Below, one piece after another: positions 5,550-8,913 of a stretch of DNA of 8,913 nucleotides. Where the stretch lies: assembly GCA_905372875.1 (NCBI GenBank), contig CAJPQU010000082.1:1-8913 (forward strand). The letters are read 5' to 3'. The position numbers and the translations under genes are program-made. This DNA comes from an uncultured Schwartzia sp. GTDB taxonomy: Bacteria; Bacillota; Negativicutes; Selenomonadales; Selenomonadaceae. Below the pieces are notes generated by a model. That model did no database searches and had not been told where the DNA came from. It saw nothing but the letters and a program-made list of their open reading frames with translations. Within the stretch, counting starts at the first letter, position 1, and every line of letters begins with the position of its first letter.

Positions 5550-6698
5550 TCATACGTCCTCGTCCAATAAAAAGGCCCGAAAGGCCACGTTGCCAAACTT
5601 CATACCTCGCTTCGTCAGGCGAATGTACCCTTCTGACGTTTCCACGAGGCCCTGCGCCGCCAGCTGCTGCACCACCGTGCTGTAGATGCTCTCCAGCGAA
5701 CAGCCGAAGGCGGCGGCAAATTGCCTCCGATCAATGCCCCTTACCGTCCGCAAGGCCAAAAAACAAAACTCTTCCATGCGATGCTTGCGCGTAGGCGGTT
5801 CTTCCTCCCGCGCGGGGGACTCACCGCGCTTTATGACGGCGATATAGCGGGCGGCATCAGGTTCATTCGCCGTGCGTCGCCCATCCCAATAACCGTGGGC
5901 GGCGGCACCGAAGCCCACATAAGGCACATCCGTCCAATAGGAAAAATTATGGCGGCTCATGAAGCCGGGGCGGGCGAAATTCGCGATCTCATAGCGGACA
6001 AAACCGCAGCGGGGCAAGATATCCGTCAGATAATCGTACATCGCCTCGGTTTCTTCCTCGGTGGGAAGATCCAGCGTCCCCGCCGCTTCCTCCGCCGCAA
6101 AGGGCGTTCCTTCCTCCACTGTCAGGCCGTAGACAGAAATATGAGTGGGCGCTAAGTCCATGGCCGTCTCTACACTGCGGCGCACATCCTCTATGGTCTG
6201 TCCCGGCAAGCCGTACATGAGATCAAGGCCCACATCCGTAAATCCCGCCGCCCGCGCCCACCGCACCGTATCTCGTATCCCCTGCACCGTATGAATGCGC
6301 CCGATCCGCGCTAAAAAGCGTTCCTCAAAGCTCTGGGCCCCCACGGAAAGACGCGTCACCCCCAGCGTATGAAGCGCTGTAAGATATTCCAAATCCACCG
6401 TGCCGGGATTAACCTCGACCGTCACCTCTGCCTCGGGAGAAAACGGCACTACCGCCTTCAGAGTCAAAAGGACGCGCGACAGTAGAGAAATTGGAAGCGC
6501 CGTTGGTGTTCCTCCGCCGATGTAGGCCGTCGCCGCCGGGCCATAGGCCGCGATTTCCGGCCCTCTTTCCCGCATTTCCTGACAAAGAGCCGCCGTGTAG
6601 TCCGCCATCTGCACTTTCGTCCCCGCTTGCGACGGGAAATCACAGTAGGCGCATTTCTTTCGGCAAAAAGGAATATGGACGTAAATACCGTACGCCAT
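5550..6698 (-). CDS. hemW: HemW, radical-SAM haem chaperone
   Basis: HemW binds haem and delivers it to respiratory proteins; it is often mis-annotated as coproporphyrinogen oxidase HemN. I place the start at the ATG 6698-6696, giving 382 residues beginning MAYGIYVHIPFC. This ATG overlaps the lepA stop (ATGA), and 44 extra codons readable upstream lie inside lepA. Features: radical-SAM cluster motif C12-x3-C16-x2-C19 followed by D-F, where HemN has another Cys; GGGTPTAL (61-68); VEVNPGTVD (94-102); RLSVGAQSFEERFLARIGR (116-134); GLDLMYGLPGQT (157-168); HISVYGLTVEEGTPF (186-200); the RHNFSYW segment (249-255); and a HemN_C-like winged domain (about 306-370). All expected motifs are intact. It is a middle gene of the lepA operon. 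In many Firmicutes hemW is followed by hrcA-grpE-dnaK; here an exported protein follows. Confidence 0.95.
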   Translation of the reverse strand: MAYGIYVHIPFCRKKCAYCDFPSQAGTKVQMADYTAALCQEMRERGPEIAAYGPAATAYIGGGTPTALPISLLSRVLLTLKAVVPFSPEAEVTVEVNPGTVDLEYLTALHTLGVTRLSVGAQSFEERFLARIGRIHTVQGIRDTVRWARAAGFTDVGLDLMYGLPGQTIEDVRRSVETAMDLAPTHISVYGLTVEEGTPFAAEEAAGTLDLPTEEETEAMYDYLTDILPRCGFVRYEIANFARPGFMSRHNFSYWTDVPYVGFGAAAHGYWDGRRTANEPDAARYIAVIKRGESPAREEEPPTRKHRMEEFCFLALRTVRGIDRRQFAAAFGCSLESIYSTVVQQLAAQGLVETSEGYIRLTKRGMKFGNVAFRAFLLDEDV

Positions 6699-8494
6699 CA
6701 GTGCAGCTTCAAAACCGCCATGAACGCTTCCTGCGGCACTTCCACGCTCCCCACGGACTTCATGCGCTTTTTCCCTTCCTTTTGCTTTTCCAAGAGTTTC
6801 CGTTTCCGGGTAATATCCCCGCCGTAGCACTTCGCCAGCACGTCCTTGCGGAAGGCCCGCACGTTCTCCCGGGCGACGATCTTGCTCCCCACCGCTGCCT
6901 GGATGGGAATCTCAAACATCTGCTTGGGGATGATCTCCCGCAGCTTGGAAGCCAAGAGCCGCCCCCGATAGGCCGCCTGATCGGCAAACACGATGGTGGA
7001 GAGGGCGTCCACCGGCTCGCCGTTTAGGAGGATGTCGAGCTTCACCAATTTTGCCGCCTGATATCCGGCCAATTCGTAGTCCAAGGAAGCATAGCCGCGG
7101 GTCTGAGATTTTAATTGATCGAAATAATCGTAAATGATCTCGGAGAGCGGGATATGATAAACCAGCATGACCCGGTTCACATCAAGATAATCCATGCTCT
7201 TATATTCGCCGCGTTTATCCTGGGATACCTGCATCACCGCACCGACATAATCGTTTGGCACGATGACCGTCGCTTTGACATACGGTTCCTCCAAATGATC
7301 AATCTTCTGGGGGGGCGGTAATTTCGCCGGGTTATCCACGGCGATCATGGTACCGTCGGTCTGATAAACGTGATAGATGACACTGGGGGCCGTGGTGATG
7401 AGCTGCAAATGGTACTCCCGCTCCAAGCGTTCCTGTACCACGTCCATGTGCAGCAGCCCCAAAAAACCGCAGCGATAACCGAAGCCCAGCGCGATGGAAG
7501 TCTCTGGTTCAAAGACCAGCGCCGCGTCATTGAGCTGTAATTTCTCCAGCGCATCCTTGAGGCTGTCATAGTCGGCGCTGTCCACGGGATAGAGGCCGCA
7601 GTATACCATGGGCGTCACTCCGCGGTATCCGGGCAGCGGCTCAGACGCTGGAGACGCAGCCGTCGTGATAGTATCGCCGACGCGCACGTCCCGCACATTT
7701 TTGAGGCTCCCCGCCACGAATCCCACGTCTCCCGGCCCTAAGCGCGGCACTTCGGTGAGGGCCGGACGAAAGCAGCCCACGTCCGTGACTTCGAAAACTT
7801 TCTCCGTGGCCATCATCTTGAGGGCCATACCCTTTTTGATCTCGCCGTCCATCAGTCGAATATGGGCGATGACGCCCTTATAGGAATCAAAATAGGAATC
7901 GAAAATGAGTGCCCGGAGCGGGTTGTCCACCTCCCCTTTCGGGGAAGGAATACGGGCGACGATGGCCTCTAAAATTTCGTCGATCCCCAGCCCCGTCTTA
8001 GCTGAGGCCAACACCGCGTCGGAAGCGTCGAGACCGATGACCTCCTCGATCTCCTGCTTCACCTTATCAGGATCGGCGCTGGGGAGGTCGATCTTGTTGA
8101 TGACGGGGATGATCTCCAAATCATGCTCCAGGGCCATGTATACGTTCGCCAACGTCTGGGCCTCGACCCCCTGGGTCGCATCCACCACCAAAAGCGCCCC
8201 CTCACAGGCCGCCAAGCTCCGGGACACTTCGTAGGTAAAGTCCACATGCCCCGGCGTATCGATGAGGTTCAGCTCGTAAACCTCGCCGTTTTTCGCCGTA
8301 TATTCAAGACGCACCGTCTGCGCCTTGATGGTAATGCCCCGCTCTCGCTCCAAATCCATGGAATCCAGCACCTGCGCCTCCATCTCCCGTGCCGCGATCG
8401 CCCCCGTCCGCTCGATGAGCCGGTCGGCCAGCGTGGATTTTCCGTGGTCGATATGAGCGATGATGGAAAAATTGCGTATATTCTTCTGCTGCAT
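6698..8494 (-). CDS. lepA: LepA, elongation factor 4 (translational GTPase)
   Basis: Ribosome-associated GTPase of the EF-G class, associated with translation under stress and with ribosome assembly. With the ATG at 8494 it has 598 residues, the usual family length. GTPase motifs are complete: G1 AHIDHGKS (13-20), G2 RGITIKAQ (52-59), G3 DTPGH (79-83) with catalytic His83, G4 NKID (133-136) and G5 SAK (164-166). After the later translation-factor domains, the LepA-specific C-terminal domain ends with KCYGGDITRKRKLLEKQKEG and then VPQEAFMAVLKL. An in-frame TTG at 8524 would add 10 residues but lacks a Shine-Dalgarno. The chosen ATG starts at the conserved MQQKNIRNFSIIAHIDHGKS, although its AGGGG lies a long 13-14 nt upstream. 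The stop overlaps the hemW start. It is the first gene after a strong promoter. Confidence 0.97.
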   Translation of the reverse strand: MQQKNIRNFSIIAHIDHGKSTLADRLIERTGAIAAREMEAQVLDSMDLERERGITIKAQTVRLEYTAKNGEVYELNLIDTPGHVDFTYEVSRSLAACEGALLVVDATQGVEAQTLANVYMALEHDLEIIPVINKIDLPSADPDKVKQEIEEVIGLDASDAVLASAKTGLGIDEILEAIVARIPSPKGEVDNPLRALIFDSYFDSYKGVIAHIRLMDGEIKKGMALKMMATEKVFEVTDVGCFRPALTEVPRLGPGDVGFVAGSLKNVRDVRVGDTITTAASPASEPLPGYRGVTPMVYCGLYPVDSADYDSLKDALEKLQLNDAALVFEPETSIALGFGYRCGFLGLLHMDVVQERLEREYHLQLITTAPSVIYHVYQTDGTMIAVDNPAKLPPPQKIDHLEEPYVKATVIVPNDYVGAVMQVSQDKRGEYKSMDYLDVNRVMLVYHIPLSEIIYDYFDQLKSQTRGYASLDYELAGYQAAKLVKLDILLNGEPVDALSTIVFADQAAYRGRLLASKLREIIPKQMFEIPIQAAVGSKIVARENVRAFRKDVLAKCYGGDITRKRKLLEKQKEGKKRMKSVGSVEVPQEAFMAVLKLH

Positions 8495-8537
8495 GGAAAT
8501 TTCAAATCCCCTTCTCGTGGTCAATAAATAACAGTTT

Positions 8538-8567
8538 ATTATACCATTCCTCGCCGCCTTTCGGCAA
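8538..8567 (-). promoter_or_regulatory. Extended -10 promoter for the lepA-hemW operon
   Basis: On the minus strand, TTGCCG (8562-8567) is followed by an 18-nt spacer and a perfect TATAAT (8538-8543) with a TGG just before it, an extended -10 (TGn). The predicted start is near 8531, so the leader to the lepA ATG is only about 37 nt. The elements closely match the queF promoter (TTGCCR and TATAATAAA in both). The -35 element lies inside a hairpin-forming repeat. Confidence 0.8.
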
Positions 8568-8573
8568 GAATGG
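8544..8573. terminator. Imperfect hairpin interleaved with the lepA promoter
   Basis: CCATT (8544-8548) pairs with AATGG (8569-8573), and CTCGCCG (8550-8556) with CGGCAAG (8562-8568, one C/A mismatch) around a 5-nt loop, with one bulged base at 8549. It begins about 10 nt after the stop of the upstream minus-strand gene, the usual place for its terminator. In that direction it is followed by UAUAAUAAAC instead of a U run, so termination would be weak. In the plus direction a short UUUU follows. Confidence 0.4.
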
Positions 8574-8582
8574 AGCTTTTAC

Positions 8583-8913
8583 TCACACCTCGCCCCGCAA
8601 TTCTTCCCGCACTTTTCGATACGACTCCTTAACCGCCATCCATGAACCAATTTGAAGATGATACTCGATCAGCGCTTCCTTGAGGCGATTCAGCCAATAT
8701 TTGATATCGACACTCCGCAGGGTATCGTAAATGAGAAGCGCCACCTCTTCCGCTTCGGCAATCAACGCGATATAAGGCTGTGCATTCGCTGGTCCGTCCG
8801 CCGCGTCCATCACCGGCGCGATCTCTTCTATCGTTTGCCGCAAATAGGGTTTAAGCTGTTCTTTATCCCGGTACGGCTTCAGTTCTCTGGCCCGGCTCAC
8901 CACTGTCGAAGAC
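8583..8913 (-). CDS. C-terminal part of an unrecognised, probably helical protein
   Basis: An open frame enters from the right edge and stops at TGA 8585-8583; at least 109 residues are visible. No stop precedes it before the edge. The first possible starts (two adjacent GTG at 8903 and 8900) have no Shine-Dalgarno, so I treat it as the end of a longer gene. The sequence is rich in Glu, Lys, Leu and Ala, with heptad-like stretches (residues YRDKEQLKPYLRQTIEEIAP near the visible start, then ALIAEAEEVALLIYDTLRSV, then WLNRLKEALIEYH and ESYRKVREELRGEV at the end). This suggests a mainly alpha-helical domain. I see no membrane helix, metal site or catalytic motif. A hairpin and the lepA promoter follow within 60 nt, so it belongs to a separate upstream unit. 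Confidence 0.7.
   Translation of the reverse strand, partial: SSTVVSRARELKPYRDKEQLKPYLRQTIEEIAPVMDAADGPANAQPYIALIAEAEEVALLIYDTLRSVDIKYWLNRLKEALIEYHLQIGSWMAVKESYRKVREELRGEV

Noticed and set aside
6699..6830. A 44-codon N-terminal extension of HemW
   Set aside because: The extension lies wholly inside lepA and lacks family similarity; HemW proteins begin with the Y-x-H-I-P-F-C motif close to the Met at 6698.
8495..8524. A longer LepA starting at TTG 8524
   Set aside because: There is no Shine-Dalgarno before the TTG, it would fall only about 7 nt from the predicted transcription start, and the ATG at 8494 gives the conserved family N terminus.
1..8913. CRISPR arrays, tRNA/rRNA genes, insertion sequences or integration sites
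   Set aside because: No regularly spaced repeats, cloverleaf-like segments, transposase motifs or long terminal inverted repeats were seen. Nearly all of the window is accounted for by minus-strand genes.

Overview
The window reads as a compact, GC-rich bacterial chromosome segment. Every gene I accept lies on the minus strand, so transcription runs from the high coordinates to the low ones. Gene content (LepA, HemW, a 165-residue YkvM-type QueF, a ComEA with SLBB and helix-hairpin-helix domains, a full-length ComEC) points to a Firmicute. A GC-rich member of the Negativicutes is my best guess, but that is inference from style and not a placement. I see no mobile element, CRISPR array, rRNA or tRNA.

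Layout in transcription order. (1) 8913-8583: C-terminal part of an unrecognised, probably helical protein that enters from the right edge. (2) An imperfect hairpin (8544-8573) is interleaved with a strong extended -10 promoter (8538-8567) that drives lepA (elongation factor 4, 8494-6698), hemW (haem chaperone, 6698-5550, 4-nt overlap) and an unrecognised exported protein (5537-4848, 12-nt gap). (3) A second strong promoter (TTGCCA-17-TATAAT, 4807-4779) follows a GC-rich hairpin. It drives queF (4594-4097), a nitroreductase-family flavoprotein (4058-3501), a corrinoid adenosyltransferase cobO (3485-2913), comEA (2903-2352) and comEC (2355 to the left edge). Gaps in this second group are 38, 15 and 9 nt, then a 4-nt overlap, so it looks like one operon.

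Functionally, the first operon is translation and haem handling plus an envelope or secreted protein. The second mixes queuosine biosynthesis (QueF), a flavin reductase-like enzyme, cobalamin adenosylation and the DNA-uptake pair: ComEA as the DNA receptor and ComEC as the membrane channel with a metallo-beta-lactamase-fold domain. Translating the minus strand codon by codon from 2355 to 1 gave 785 uninterrupted ComEC codons, so the gene is intact as far as the window shows and only its last few residues are missing.

Nothing here is clearly a new multi-gene system. The most interesting signals are small. They are a near-exact 17-bp tandem duplication of the ribosome-binding site and start codon ahead of the nitroreductase, which creates a 9-codon minicistron; a perfect 8-5-8 inverted repeat over a candidate internal promoter just before cobO-comEA-comEC; a structured queF leader with a second start-like site and a LacI/CcpA-like palindrome; a G7 tract inside the queF promoter spacer; and two proteins I cannot name.
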